DNA from: Candidatus Scalindua sp.
GTDB lineage: Bacteria > Planctomycetota > Brocadiia > Brocadiales > Scalinduaceae
Length of the DNA stretch: 59,496 nt
Assembly (NCBI GenBank): GCA_030748215.1
Contig: JASMMK010000004.1
Span: forward strand, 1 to 59,496
Direction: 5' to 3'
The notes beneath the pieces were generated by a model that was given only the letters and a program-made list of their open reading frames with translations, made no database searches and was not told where the DNA came from. The first letter of the stretch is position 1. Each line of letters begins with the position of its first letter. Positions 26,841 to 36,317 of the stretch are shown here, in pieces. The position numbers were made by a program, and so were the translations under genes.

Positions 26841-28520
26841 ATGAAAACAGAGTCCCGCTCAATCTTAAAAAATCTAAAACAAATTATCCTTTGTATGTTT
26901 TTAGCCTCCGGCATCCTTCTATCAACTCTTATATTTGTACAAAACGTCTCAGCAGCAAAGAAAACCAAAGAGTCAGTAATTGTATCACTTAAAGCTCAAG
27001 GCAAGTTGAAGAAAGCCATGGATTTAATTGATGAATACATTAACAATTGCAACATGAATGTGACTTTCAGCTGGGGGTACAATGAAAAAGGGTGCATTTT
27101 CACATTAATGGGAGAATATACCAAGGCAATCTATGCTTTTCAGGAATCTCTACGCTATAGCAATGGAGCATCAGATGACTTTATTACCCTGTTAAACATG
27201 GGCAACCTCCAACATTCATTGGGAGATTATGCGGATGCTATTTCATATTTTGATGAAGCCATTATCAGAATGGACAGCGATGATCCCAGGAGGTATTGGC
27301 TTAAGATGCATGTTGCATGGTCCGGCTTTTATCTGTCACGCGGTGACACAATAGCATTAAAACAGGTTTATAAAGAAGCGAAACCAATGCTCTATGCAAT
27401 AGAAAGAGATCTCAATTCATTTAATAAAGGCAAAGCATATTCACTAGCGTCTAAAATCGCCTATCAACTGGGCAAATATAAGAAGGCGATCAAGTTGTCC
27501 AAAAAATACGCGAAGAAAAAAGAGAGCGATTCCGCAAAATTAAGTCTAGCTGCAAACTTGCTCCATTTAGGCAAAGAAGTAGAAGCGAATGAGGTTTTCA
27601 GTAGCGTCAATTTAAAAGACGCAGATAAAGATTTGATAGCATTATGGTATTGGCTGAACGGTGATGAACAGCAAGCGAGAAGCAATCTGGAAGGATACAC
27701 GAATGATGTCGAAAGAAAAAAAGCATGGGGTCACATACGTAATAATGAAATATTGCCTTACGATATATGGAAGGACGCAAGAGAACAGAAATGGTTTGTA
27801 AAACTGATTGGCCCCCTGTCTACTGACCATCCGAATGCCGCAACATACCAAAACAATCTGGGAGCTGCATGGGAAGCAAAGGGAAACTACGACAAGGCGA
27901 TTGAATACTATGAGAATGCTCTAAAAACTGATTTAGATAACTACGGAGAGGAGCACCCAAACGTAGCTACTTATAGAAACAACCTGGGAACAACATGGAA
28001 AGCAAAAGGTGATTATGACAAGGCAATTGAGTACTATGAGATGGCTCTGAAATCTGACTTAAATAACTTCGGGGAAGATCATCCAAAGGTAGCAACCCGT
28101 TGGAACAATCTCGGTGAAGCCTGGCGTGCAAAAGGCAAGTACGACAAGGCAATTGAATACTATGAAAAGGCCCTGAAATCTGACTTAAATAACTTCGGGG
28201 ATAACCATCCAAATATTGCTGCCCATAGGAATAACCTTGGAGTAGCCTGGAGCGCAAAGGGAGAACACGACAAGGCAATCGAATATATTGAGAAGGCACT
28301 GGAATCCGATATAATAACCTATGGTGAAAAACATTCAAATGTAGCCACTTACAGGAACAATCTTGGAACTGCCCTGAATGCAAATGGAGAGTACGACCAG
28401 GCAATCGAACATCTTGAGAAAGCCTTATCAGTTATTCAGGTGAGGTTAGGCAGCGATCACCCCGACACAAAAACGTTGAAAACTAACCTGCGTCTTGCAA
28501 AAGAAGAGATGCCTAAGTAG
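26841..28520 (+). CDS. secreted tetratricopeptide-repeat protein (kinesin-light-chain type)
   Basis: 559 residues from the ATG at 26841, which puts a signal peptide/anchor at residues ~12-38. Residues ~60-320 hold degenerate TPRs. From residue 330 come five 42-residue units starting HPN/HPK..AT..NNLG and containing AKGxYDKAIEYYEKAL, of the TPR_10/12 kinesin light chain type. TPRs mediate protein contacts; the partner is unknown. The DNA of the C-terminal units is itself repetitive (27828-28457). No second domain. In-frame codons back to 26646 are ignored because they lack family resemblance and separate the signal peptide from the start. Confidence 0.88.
   Translation: MKTESRSILKNLKQIILCMFLASGILLSTLIFVQNVSAAKKTKESVIVSLKAQGKLKKAMDLIDEYINNCNMNVTFSWGYNEKGCIFTLMGEYTKAIYAFQESLRYSNGASDDFITLLNMGNLQHSLGDYADAISYFDEAIIRMDSDDPRRYWLKMHVAWSGFYLSRGDTIALKQVYKEAKPMLYAIERDLNSFNKGKAYSLASKIAYQLGKYKKAIKLSKKYAKKKESDSAKLSLAANLLHLGKEVEANEVFSSVNLKDADKDLIALWYWLNGDEQQARSNLEGYTNDVERKKAWGHIRNNEILPYDIWKDAREQKWFVKLIGPLSTDHPNAATYQNNLGAAWEAKGNYDKAIEYYENALKTDLDNYGEEHPNVATYRNNLGTTWKAKGDYDKAIEYYEMALKSDLNNFGEDHPKVATRWNNLGEAWRAKGKYDKAIEYYEKALKSDLNNFGDNHPNIAAHRNNLGVAWSAKGEHDKAIEYIEKALESDIITYGEKHSNVATYRNNLGTALNANGEYDQAIEHLEKALSVIQVRLGSDHPDTKTLKTNLRLAKEEMPK
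27828..28457 (+). repeat. five tandem 126-bp units inside the TPR gene
   Basis: Units begin at 27828, 27954, 28080, 28206 and 28332, each exactly 126 bp (42 codons), with strongly similar nucleotide sequence, for example the shared GACAAGGC(G/A)ATTGA(A/G)TACTATGA segment spread over the units. Exact spacing suggests expansion by in-frame duplication. Confidence 0.85.
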
Positions 28521-28547
28521 GTGCAGGTCTGAAATCTGCACCTACTT
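28515..28547 (+). terminator. hairpin overlapping the TPR gene stop codon
   Basis: Perfect 12-bp arms AAGTAGGTGCAG (28515-28526) and CTGCACCTACTT (28536-28547) with a 9-nt loop. There is no T-tract, so termination would be weak; it may instead be an mRNA-stabilising hairpin. Confidence 0.5.
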
Positions 28548-28759
28548 ACCTCCGCCAGAATTATTGCTGGACTGGCGAACACGCTGTTCGGTGTGGACGA
28601 GTACATAACGCCCTACTTAATAAAACCGAAAAATTGAAATATTAAGTAATATATCAGGGCAACATATTCTCATTGCATTTATTATCGGTATCTTTAGCAC
28701 CTGTTCTCTGCCACTGGGTACCATTACTTCTGCATTCTGGAAACCCGGAGATCGAGCTA

Positions 28760-28787
28760 TTGCGTTTTATAATTAATAGAATATAAT
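28760..28787 (+). promoter_or_regulatory. sigma70-type promoter
   Basis: TTGCGT, 16-nt spacer, TATAAT; about 47 nt upstream of the next start. Confidence 0.5.
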
Positions 28788-28834
28788 GAATACCGTGATA
28801 ATACTAAAACGATAAATAGAAAGGAGAGGATAAA

Positions 28835-29125
28835 ATGGAAACTATTTATGAGGGACATTGGTACCATTCACATGATAATTCAAGCTCGTTAAGACAGTGC
28901 GGACTATATGAAGAGAAAAAGGACCACTCAAGCCATACGTATGATGATGATGTTACAGACGCGAGCCACATTGATGACCGTGTTGCTGACAAAGGAAACA
29001 AGAGAGTCTTAAGCGGCAACGAAATAATCACGGGTATACAGGAATTTCTGGAAGTTGGAATGAAGTATAAAATCAGCATAGAGGCCAAAGACAACAAATA
29101 CAACCTCCAGATAGAAAATATCTGA
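28835..29125 (+). CDS. small acidic, His-rich protein of unknown function
   Basis: 96 residues. The N-terminal half is rich in His, Asp and Ser (seven His in the first 47 residues). The C-terminal half is a regular alternating segment (MKYKISIEAKDNKYNLQIEN). No signal peptide. A strong AAAGGAGAGG site and a good promoter at 28760 support that it is real. Function not recognised; metal binding is possible from composition only. Confidence 0.7.
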   Translation: METIYEGHWYHSHDNSSSLRQCGLYEEKKDHSSHTYDDDVTDASHIDDRVADKGNKRVLSGNEIITGIQEFLEVGMKYKISIEAKDNKYNLQIENI

Positions 29126-29141
29126 CCAGGTTATTTTTTTA

Positions 29142-29597
29142 CTATTCCACCGGAACAATCATGACGGAGCACGGAGAGCGGCGTACTATCCGTTCAGCTA
29201 CACTTCCCAAAAGAAAGTGTTTCACTCCGGTTCTCCCGTGAGTTGACATCACAATCAAGCTCACACTATTTGTTTCTGCAAAATTAATAATCTCCTGGTA
29301 AACAGCTTTCTTCGGTTTAACCACGACCGTTTCAACTGGCAGACCGGCAAATTGTTTTTCTGCTATCTCCTGAATTTGTTCTGAAGCGTGACTGTATACT
29401 TTCTCCAGCATCCCTTTTTTGTCAGGAAGTGCCAATCCATACTCAAAATTAATACTTGCCGGTGGCACGGCATCAATCACCTTCAAAAGGGTAATTTTGC
29501 TCTTCTCTTTTCCAGCCAACTCTAACTGTTCCTTCGCATACTCAAATGCGGATTCAGATGCTTCCGAAAGATCTGTTGTCACAAGAATATGTTTCAT
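29142..29597 (-). CDS. uspA: universal stress protein (UspA family)
   Basis: 151 residues. Starts with ILVTTDLSE (strand 1 with Asp9) and ends with the ATP-binding motif G-2x-G-9x-G-S (HGRTGVKHFLLGSVAERIV), so it is of the nucleotide-binding type. Single domain. GGAGGGG upstream of the ATG. Cytoplasmic; role in stress adaptation by family. It is followed 94 nt upstream (in transcription order) by the phosphoglucomutase gene. Confidence 0.92.
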   Translation of the reverse strand: MKHILVTTDLSEASESAFEYAKEQLELAGKEKSKITLLKVIDAVPPASINFEYGLALPDKKGMLEKVYSHASEQIQEIAEKQFAGLPVETVVVKPKKAVYQEIINFAETNSVSLIVMSTHGRTGVKHFLLGSVAERIVRRSPCSVMIVPVE

Positions 29598-29690
29598 GAC
29601 TTATTCCCCTCCAATGTTCTATCTGAAACAAGATGTAATATTTTAAGCCTTAGGCAAAACTGCCATATCATTAGTCTACTGAAATGTGTT

Positions 29691-31343
29691 TTATAACCCT
29701 GCCGTTTTAAGCGCAGCAGTTACTATGGCCTGTGCCTCATCCTGAATTTTCCTGAGATGCTCCAAATCAATGAAGCTTTCGGCATATATTTTGTAAATAT
29801 CTTCAGTACCTGAGGGTCTGGCAGCGAACCATCCATTCTCAGTAACCACCTTCAATCCCCCTATAGACGCGTTGTTACCTGGTGCATGAGTGAGTTTGGC
29901 AATTATATTTTCTCCTGCTAACTCTTCTGCTTCAACCATATCTGGGGTTAGATTTTCCAATACCGCCTTCTGTTCACGGCTTGCAGGAGCATCAATGCGC
30001 TCATAAACAGGATCACCAAATTGATTTTGTAATTCCTTGTAATGCTCTCCGGGATCTTGTTGAGTAGTTGCTGTTATCTCAGCAGCAAGTAGATCCAGTA
30101 TAATTCCATCCTTGTCCGTTGTCCATACCGCTCCATCCCTTCGTAAAAACGATGCCCCTGCACTCTCCTCTTCACCAAAACCGTACGAGCTGTCCATAAG
30201 ACCCTCTACAAACCACTTAAAGCCAACAGGCACCTCACTAAGCCTACACCCCATGTACGCAGCTACACGATCGATCATGGAGCTTGAAACAAGTGTTTTA
30301 CCAACAGCCGCACCTTTTGGCCAATCAGGGCGGTTTTGAAAAAGATACCAAACTGCCACTGCAAGATAATGGTTCGGGTTCATAAGACCGGTACTCTTGG
30401 TAACAATACCGTGACGGTCGTAATCAGGATCGTTGCCAAAAGCAATATCAAACTTATCCTTAAGTTTTATGAGTCCGGCCATAGCATATGGCGATGAACA
30501 ATCCATACGAATCTTTCCATCCCTGTCAACCGACATAAACGAAAACGTAGGATCTACATATTTGTTTACTACTTCTATATCTAATCTGTATTTTTCGGCG
30601 ATGGGTTCCCAGTAGTCTACACCTGCTCCTCCCATGGGATCTACACCTATCTTGAGTCCGGCTGATGCGATAGCCTTCATATCGATAATATTTTCCAGAT
30701 CATTTACGTATGGTACGACATAATCGTGTTCGTGCGTTGTATCGGATTTCAGTGCACGTTTAACAGGCATGCGCTTTACATCCTTCAAGCCATGCACAAG
30801 TATTTCATTAGCACGGTCCTGTATAATATTAGCAGTTTCAGTGTCAGCTGGTCCGCCTGTTGGCGGGTTGTACTTGAACCCTCCATCATCGGGAGGGTTG
30901 TGGGACGGAGTGATGACAACTCCATCAGCAATCCCTTTTGTTCTATTTTGATTATATGTTAGAATTGCGTGAGAAATAACAGGTGTAGGAGTATAGCCTG
31001 ACCCTGTCTGTATCATAATATCTATTTCATTGGCGGCAAATACTTCGACAGCCGTGAAAAAAGCGGCCTCAGACAGTGCGTGTGTATCCTTACCAATATA
31101 AAGCGGCCCCGTAATATTTCCGGATTTCCTCAGTTCGCATATAGACTGGCAAATGGCCAGAACATGGTTTTCATTAAAAGAGTTTTTAAATGAAGAGCCT
31201 CGATGACCGGAGGTACCAAATGATACCAGATTATGCGAATTTTCGATATCTGGTTTGTATGTATAGTAAGCGGAAAGGAGTCTAGGTATATTCGTGAGGA
31301 TCTCAGGTGGAACCCTTTTACCCGCAAGTTTATGTGCACTCAT
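29691..31343 (-). CDS. pgm: phosphoglucomutase (alpha-D-glucose phosphate specific)
   Basis: 550 residues, normal for the Pgm family. Converts glucose 1-phosphate and glucose 6-phosphate. N-terminal [11 protein letters not shown], phosphoserine loop TPSHNPP with Ser147, metal-binding DPDYDRHG near residue 310, sugar-binding loop [11 protein letters not shown] and the phosphate-binding C-terminal [15 protein letters not shown]. All catalytic loops are complete. It links glycogen/polysaccharide synthesis with glycolysis. Confidence 0.95.
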   Translation of the reverse strand: MSAHKLAGKRVPPEILTNIPRLLSAYYTYKPDIENSHNLVSFGTSGHRGSSFKNSFNENHVLAICQSICELRKSGNITGPLYIGKDTHALSEAAFFTAVEVFAANEIDIMIQTGSGYTPTPVISHAILTYNQNRTKGIADGVVITPSHNPPDDGGFKYNPPTGGPADTETANIIQDRANEILVHGLKDVKRMPVKRALKSDTTHEHDYVVPYVNDLENIIDMKAIASAGLKIGVDPMGGAGVDYWEPIAEKYRLDIEVVNKYVDPTFSFMSVDRDGKIRMDCSSPYAMAGLIKLKDKFDIAFGNDPDYDRHGIVTKSTGLMNPNHYLAVAVWYLFQNRPDWPKGAAVGKTLVSSSMIDRVAAYMGCRLSEVPVGFKWFVEGLMDSSYGFGEEESAGASFLRRDGAVWTTDKDGIILDLLAAEITATTQQDPGEHYKELQNQFGDPVYERIDAPASREQKAVLENLTPDMVEAEELAGENIIAKLTHAPGNNASIGGLKVVTENGWFAARPSGTEDIYKIYAESFIDLEHLRKIQDEAQAIVTAALKTAGL

Positions 31344-31450
31344 AAGATCCTTTCATTTAGAGGTAATCAAAGAGTATACTTACAAAGATTTCCGAGCAGG
31401 GAATCTAAACTGAAGTAAGAAGAGAGTCAGTACTGAACGAATCAAGGTTG

Positions 31451-31807
31451 TTAATCTATATCGTCCATATCATCAATATCCTTGTCCGCACAATTAATGC
31501 ACCTATCTGCGAAAGGGATTGCCTTGAGTCTTTCAGCCGCTATCGCCTTTTTACATAGCGTACAGTTTCCATATTCATTCCGTTCAATGCGTTCGAGCGC
31601 TGAATTTATTTTCTCTAATTCTGAACGTGCAAGGCCACCCAAGGCCTCAAGCACATCGTCATTCTCTCGCTCTACTGCCTGTTCTCCGGAATCAGGGCTT
31701 GGAGCACCATCGGTGTGCAGTATATCTTGATCAACCTTATTTAGACGCCCCTTTATCTCATCTCGCCTATCAATGAGCTTCCTGCGAATTTGATCATATT
31801 TCTTCAT
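31451..31807 (-). CDS. DksA/TraR-type zinc-finger protein
   Basis: 118 residues from ATG 31807, chosen because GGAGG sits 5 nt upstream (a TTG at 31819 lies inside that site). Two-helix coiled-coil N-terminus followed by a C4 zinc finger (Cys82, Cys85, Cys103, Cys106; CTLCKKAI...CINC). DksA-type proteins bind in the secondary channel of RNA polymerase and mediate ppGpp response. The canonical acidic tip motif DxxDxA is not seen; the loop reads TDGAPSPDSGEQ, so a DksA-like but not identical role is possible. Confidence 0.88.
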   Translation of the reverse strand: MKKYDQIRRKLIDRRDEIKGRLNKVDQDILHTDGAPSPDSGEQAVERENDDVLEALGGLARSELEKINSALERIERNEYGNCTLCKKAIAAERLKAIPFADRCINCADKDIDDMDDID

Positions 31808-32048
31808 GGCAGCCTCCAACCCTTTGTCTGTTTTTCATAATATATTTTGCAGTCAAATGCAGAAAACATATAAACGGCATCTACTTTCTTTCCATCACCA
31901 TTCATATTTCCCTAATCTATTGTATCAAATATTGGTATTAATTGTTACCCATTAATGCGTCTTTTATTGACTCAATCAAGTCTTATGAAAAAAATCTGCA
32001 ACTTGCAGGAAATCCCTTTAATAGAAGAACCATGCCAACAGACACCAC

Positions 32049-33215
32049 TTAAGATGTTGTACCATTCCCTTCTGTTCTCGGCCACATACATAACTTAGTT
32101 ATCAGTTGTTCTATTATGAGAGTAGGTGCTAGGCGACTGGTTTTGCATAAAAAGTCAGCATCGAGCATATACTGCCATTTTTCTGACATCTCCTCCTGTT
32201 TAAAATTCCGAGCCTGTTTTATCATTTTGTCAACAAATGGTCTTGGAGCATATCGTTTTTCTAAAATATCTTCTTTACTTCCACCCTTGTCCAGAACCCT
32301 GATAATTTTCCACAAATCCTTCAATCTTTTATGTGATGAAATCACAATAGTTATGGCAATTGACCTTGGATCGAAAGTGATAGCTTTACGCTCGTTTTCC
32401 ATACCAGTGTTAAAGATATTTTCTGCCATCTTCATAGCAGAGATCGTGTCTTTCATACCAATTGCATCAAGCAAATTGAAGAGCGTCTCTCTATGACTTG
32501 CCCCTGAGAACATTTGAATATCCTCTATGGAGATTTCACCCCTATCACCGACAAAAATGGACAGCGCATCCAGCTGTCTGTCAATAATTGCCAGGCTGTT
32601 TCCAGTTCTTTCCAGAAGACAAAATGCAGATTTAAGATTCATTGTCTTGTCATAATTTCTGGCATGCATAACAATCCATTTAGTTAATTCACTGTCATAT
32701 TCCGGCTTCTTCGTTTCCCAGGGTGCAGGACGATCAAAAAGTTTATCACATTCAACAAGAACTCCTTGTTTGCCGCCCATAGCCTTTGCTAATTTTGTCC
32801 TCTTATCCAAGGATAACACTTCTAAGATCATGCAGTTTGTGCTAAAAGGATTTTTAATGTAATCTGAAATCCTTTCCTGGTACTTGATCAGGAGACCATC
32901 AGCATTCTCAACTACTATCAACTTATGTTTTCCAAACATTGGAGCAGTTCTCACTTCATCAAAAATATCATTTAATAATGCAGAAACCTTAACACTTTGT
33001 GCTGCGCTACCTTCAGTAGAGCTAACGGTAAGATTACTTCCCGTGTCTTTACCATTAAACTCGATCAAGCCTTCTTTAACTCCTCCCTCAAGATAAAACT
33101 GCTTTTTTATACCTGTTAATACCTGTTTTTTTAGAAAATATTCGCTACCACTCAATATATATACAGGTAAGTTGTTTGTCTTACTATACTTGCGTAAAAA
33201 ATCCGTAATTTTCAT
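32049..33215 (-). CDS. holA: DNA polymerase III subunit delta
   Basis: 388 residues. Clamp-loader subunit that opens the sliding clamp. Pattern of the family: N-terminal PVYILSGSEYFLKKQ, the middle segment (APMFGKHKLIVVENADGLL) and C-terminal helical collar with FDPRSIAITIV... Slightly longer than typical (~340), because of an insert around residues 150-180. No clear ribosome-binding site. Divergent from the HU gene with a 195-nt region between them. Confidence 0.9.
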   Translation of the reverse strand: MKITDFLRKYSKTNNLPVYILSGSEYFLKKQVLTGIKKQFYLEGGVKEGLIEFNGKDTGSNLTVSSTEGSAAQSVKVSALLNDIFDEVRTAPMFGKHKLIVVENADGLLIKYQERISDYIKNPFSTNCMILEVLSLDKRTKLAKAMGGKQGVLVECDKLFDRPAPWETKKPEYDSELTKWIVMHARNYDKTMNLKSAFCLLERTGNSLAIIDRQLDALSIFVGDRGEISIEDIQMFSGASHRETLFNLLDAIGMKDTISAMKMAENIFNTGMENERKAITFDPRSIAITIVISSHKRLKDLWKIIRVLDKGGSKEDILEKRYAPRPFVDKMIKQARNFKQEEMSEKWQYMLDADFLCKTSRLAPTLIIEQLITKLCMWPRTEGNGTTS

Positions 33216-33307
33216 GTCGACAGCCGGAACAACTTCTATTAAGTAAAGGTAAAATTAAAGTACTTTTTAAATACTCAAAAAAAAATCTGCTTTTTTCCTC
33301 AAAGATG

Positions 33308-33335
33308 TTGACATAATTAAACTTATGTGTATAAT
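33308..33335 (+). promoter_or_regulatory. sigma70-type promoter of the HU-family gene
   Basis: Perfect hexamers TTGACA and TATAAT with a 16-nt spacer, about 75 nt before the start codon at 33411. Confidence 0.75.
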
Positions 33336-33410
33336 CAGCTGCAATTTGATACCTGTACTTTATGTAACTTAGGATTTGGAGAATTATAATTGTTTTTGGA
33401 GTAATCGAAT

Positions 33411-33752
33411 ATGGCCACAATAACAAAAAGAGAACTAGCTGAGGCAATCTCTCAGAAATTAGGAAGCCCACAAATAGTTACCAAACAGACAATTCAACTT
33501 TTCCTCGAATTATGCACTGAGGAACTTGTAAAAGGCAATCGACTAGAATTCAGGGATTTTGGAATTCTCACTACTGTTGAAAGAGGATCCAGGATTGGAA
33601 GAAACCCCAAAACCGGTACCACTGTAGATGTACCTCCAAAAAGAGTTGTACGATTCAAATCAGGAAGACTTCTTAAGGAAAAGGTACAAAATGATTCCCC
33701 GCAAGACACACCAACAGGCACCAGCAGTGATATTTCTCCTCAGGGCCAGTAA
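33411..33752 (+). CDS. HU/IHF-family DNA-binding protein
   Basis: 113 residues. Typical pattern: ITKRELAEAISQKL, ...LTEELVKGNRLEFRDFGILTTV, then the DNA-minor-groove arm GRNPKTGTTVDVPPKRVVRFKSG. A ~20-residue Ser/Thr/Pro/Gln tail follows the fold and is unusual for HU. Architectural DNA-bending protein. GGAG 8 nt upstream of the ATG. Its end overlaps by 13 nt with the convergent gene at 33740. Confidence 0.93.
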   Translation: MATITKRELAEAISQKLGSPQIVTKQTIQLFLELCTEELVKGNRLEFRDFGILTTVERGSRIGRNPKTGTTVDVPPKRVVRFKSGRLLKEKVQNDSPQDTPTGTSSDISPQGQ

Positions 33753-34330
33753 TTAATACCTGGCTGGGTACCCTTGAACTTGTCAACATAGTTTATGTGC
33801 GTGCGGTCTTTTGAGAAACCATGGTCTTCCAATCTCCATTTGCTTCCTGATCTTTTATAAGTAATTTTATAGGAATAATCTGAAGTTCTCGATCTCCAGA
33901 AGAAAAAATGTGACAATCCAGTCATAAAGATATTTATTTTCTGTGCATAGGGATCAATATCTTCAAAGACGGCAACACACTTTCTGGTAACTCCCGGACC
34001 ATATTCTCCTTTCATTTTATCAGAGCTTAAATACTTCTCCCCATCTTCAGAAACCTTCTCTGCAATCTCCGGAATGAATTTGGCTTCATAATATTTATCA
34101 GTGTCAGTCGACAACATAGTCGACACTGATACCGAAATCGCCTTATCTACCGTATTTTTTATTGAGAATACCCAAATTAAAAATGTTTTTTCATCTTCTA
34201 TGCCCTTATTGTCTGAAAAATATTCAGGAACGCTCCATCCAAAATCTATTTCTGATCCCTCAGATATTACGGGAAAAAAGGCGATAAGATAAATAAACAA
34301 AAACAGACACAAATACTTTAACTTTTTCAC
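33740..34330 (-). CDS. secreted protein of unknown function
   Basis: 196 residues from the GTG at 34330, which has AGGAG 7 nt upstream and starts the signal peptide directly (KKLKYLCLFLFIYLIAFFPVIS, cut after about residue 24). An ATG at 34369 would overlap the upstream gene by 14 nt. The mature part is beta-rich with FDIDPYAQKINIFMTGL and YSYKITYKRSGSKWRL segments and no recognised family. Third gene of an operon with an FHA-protease and a duplicated-domain protein. Confidence 0.75.
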   Translation of the reverse strand: MKKLKYLCLFLFIYLIAFFPVISEGSEIDFGWSVPEYFSDNKGIEDEKTFLIWVFSIKNTVDKAISVSVSTMLSTDTDKYYEAKFIPEIAEKVSEDGEKYLSSDKMKGEYGPGVTRKCVAVFEDIDPYAQKINIFMTGLSHFFFWRSRTSDYSYKITYKRSGSKWRLEDHGFSKDRTHINYVDKFKGTQPGINYWP

Positions 34331-34355
34331 TAATAAACTCCTGTGACCAACCGTA

Positions 34356-35702
34356 TTAACGGCTTTCATCTTCTATTAACTCCAGAGCATACTTTATAGG
34401 AACACCAAAGTTTGCCCCTCTGAAGCCACGAAAAATTCCATAATTTATGGCAATTACCTCACCCTTATTATTAAAAAGCGGCCCTCCGCTACCACCAACC
34501 GTTGTTTGAGCATCGTATATAATTCTTTTACTTAAGACATCGCTAATATGTCCCTGGGTTGCTATAGGTTTTATAAGGTGACGGTTAGAAAGCTCCTGAG
34601 CCGCTTCCAAAAATGGCAATCTAGATATTTCCAGCCCAATTTCCGGATCGCTTTTGGCGTAAAGAGCATTCATACCGGCCGGATAACCCAACAGCACAAC
34701 AGGTTCTCCCTCTATCGCATCTCCATTACTCAGACCCAACTCTATATCCGGCACTTCAATACCTTCAGGATCAAAACTCAAAAGAGCAACATCGGCAATG
34801 TCAGAAACCTGTTCTACTTTAAGCAGAACAGGATCTACCACATCAGGAAAAAAAGCCCTGAACACCTCAATTCGGGGTTTTAAACCCGGTTCTACAGGGA
34901 AGGCCTGTGCCGTCTGCTGCCACCAGGGCTCTGCGACATGGCGATTTGTTAAAACCATACCATTGCCTATAATAAATCCTGTTCCTGTAAGTTCATTAGT
35001 CAGTAAACGCCCATCTTTCCATGATTTTAATGGCTTACCTGAAGCATCATCAACTAATGAGAAAGAACACTGAATTAAGCAGACACCTTTACTGTAATCT
35101 TTTATTATTTTTTCGCCAATAGTGCTTTCGAATTCAAGGAGCTCTACTCTTTTTGTTGTCTCTGTCAGACCGGAGAATATGTTATAGACTAATGTAATAA
35201 TACCAATAAAGGTGATCAAGAAGATAAAGGCTGTAACAAGTTTAAATTTCGCTGAAGATTGTGTAAACGCCTCAGATAATAAACTTTTAAAAAAGGCTTT
35301 TGCTGTTATCAGCTTCCTTCCTTTTTGTGGTTCTCTGGCAATATCCATAGAATCTGCCAGTATTTCCCTGAACGGCTTACATACATCTCCTTCCTCAGTT
35401 TTTATCCTGAAACGCGCCCTTGGCCCATTATTACCATATTCAATAAGATCTCCATCATGAATAACAACTTCATTTATCTGCCTGTTATTCACAAACGTGC
35501 CCTCAGCACTATCTAAATCCTTCAGGACATAATCACATTCCTGTAAACTTATTTCAGCATGAAAAGAGGAAGTGCTTTTGTCTACAGACTGATCAAAATT
35601 GAGATTGCAGGAAGGATCTGTTCCGACACTGATTTTTGAATCAGTGAAGAATTCGGTTTTACCTCTTTTGCTTCCTGACAGATGAACAAAGATGGCCTTC
35701 AT
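34356..35702 (-). CDS. FHA domain fused to a trypsin-like serine protease, membrane-anchored
   Basis: 448 residues. FHA domain at ~1-100 (ISVGTDPSCNLNF, SSFHAEI, DLDSAEGTFVNN), which binds phosphothreonine. Membrane helix at ~155-176. DegP/trypsin-like protease at ~200-435 with catalytic His255 (LTNRHVA), Asp304 (DVALLSF) and Ser405 (GGSGGPLF). The FHA is cytoplasmic and the protease extracytoplasmic, so the protein could pass a kinase signal across the membrane. No PDZ domain. The 4-nt overlap with the upstream gene and the shared promoter show an operon. Confidence 0.9.
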   Translation of the reverse strand: MKAIFVHLSGSKRGKTEFFTDSKISVGTDPSCNLNFDQSVDKSTSSFHAEISLQECDYVLKDLDSAEGTFVNNRQINEVVIHDGDLIEYGNNGPRARFRIKTEEGDVCKPFREILADSMDIAREPQKGRKLITAKAFFKSLLSEAFTQSSAKFKLVTAFIFLITFIGIITLVYNIFSGLTETTKRVELLEFESTIGEKIIKDYSKGVCLIQCSFSLVDDASGKPLKSWKDGRLLTNELTGTGFIIGNGMVLTNRHVAEPWWQQTAQAFPVEPGLKPRIEVFRAFFPDVVDPVLLKVEQVSDIADVALLSFDPEGIEVPDIELGLSNGDAIEGEPVVLLGYPAGMNALYAKSDPEIGLEISRLPFLEAAQELSNRHLIKPIATQGHISDVLSKRIIYDAQTTVGGSGGPLFNNKGEVIAINYGIFRGFRGANFGVPIKYALELIEDESR

Positions 35703-36274
35703 TTATTATTAACAAAATGGTTATACACAATGTCTGCAAAAGCACTTAATCCCTTTGTATCTTTACCTTTACCCAGTTTTGTTATCTTGTTTTCGAGTTC
35801 TGCTCTATTTCTAAAGTTTTTCGATATGTATTCTGCCACGAAAGTCTGGGCAGAGATAAAATTCAGGTCAATACCCTGGTCATCAGGACTCTCGGCTATT
35901 TTATATGCAACCAGATCAGCTACTGTCTTTAATGTGATATCTTTCTTACTGCTTATCTTGTCTTTAACCGTTTCGAAATCCAAGTGGTCACTTGCTGTAT
36001 AATATTGATAGATCATATCTGCAAAGGCTTCCAACCCTTTAATTCCACCATCTAATATTGTCAGCTTTTCGTGAAATTCATCAATGGTACTGTAGTTTTC
36101 TGAAATGTATTCTGCAGTTATCTCCTCCGCTTTAGCAAGATTATTTTCCGGCCCACCGTCATAAGGCCCTTTAGATATTTTAAGTGCCACAATATCCGTT
36201 ATGGGCTTCAACGTAACATCCTCAACGTTACGAATATGATTTATAACCGCTTCCACTTCCAGTTTATCATTCAT
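35699..36274 (-). CDS. protein of two tandem ~90-residue repeats, unknown function
   Basis: 191 residues. Residues ~5-95 and ~98-190 are copies of one helical domain: VTLKPITDIVALKISKGPYD...AEYISENY and ITLKTVADLVAYKIAESPDD...AEYISKNF, each ending in LxAFADxIYxxF. Cytoplasmic, no signal. First gene of the FHA-protease operon, and a candidate adaptor or target for the FHA domain; inference from position. Its start codon lies only 8 nt after the TATAAT of the promoter at 36283, so the mRNA may be leaderless. Confidence 0.75.
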   Translation of the reverse strand: MNDKLEVEAVINHIRNVEDVTLKPITDIVALKISKGPYDGGPENNLAKAEEITAEYISENYSTIDEFHEKLTILDGGIKGLEAFADMIYQYYTASDHLDFETVKDKISSKKDITLKTVADLVAYKIAESPDDQGIDLNFISAQTFVAEYISKNFRNRAELENKITKLGKGKDTKGLSAFADIVYNHFVNNK

Positions 36275-36317
36275 CGGAGTTCATTATACTAACGTGTAGA
36301 TATAAATCAACTCCGAT
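36273..36317. promoter_or_regulatory. inverted repeat flanking the promoter (possible operator)
   Basis: Perfect 9-bp arms ATCGGAGTT (36273-36281) and AACTCCGAT (36309-36317). One arm covers the start codon and the other the edge of the -35 box, as expected for a repressor site. Confidence 0.45.
36283..36310 (-). promoter_or_regulatory. sigma70-type promoter, nearly leaderless
   Basis: On the minus strand TTGATT, 16-nt spacer, TATAAT; the ATG follows 8 nt after the -10 box. No ribosome-binding site fits between them. Confidence 0.6.

Noticed and set aside
27828..28457. regularly spaced repeats as a CRISPR array
   Set aside because: Units are 126 bp, contiguous and in frame: protein repeats, not repeats with spacers.
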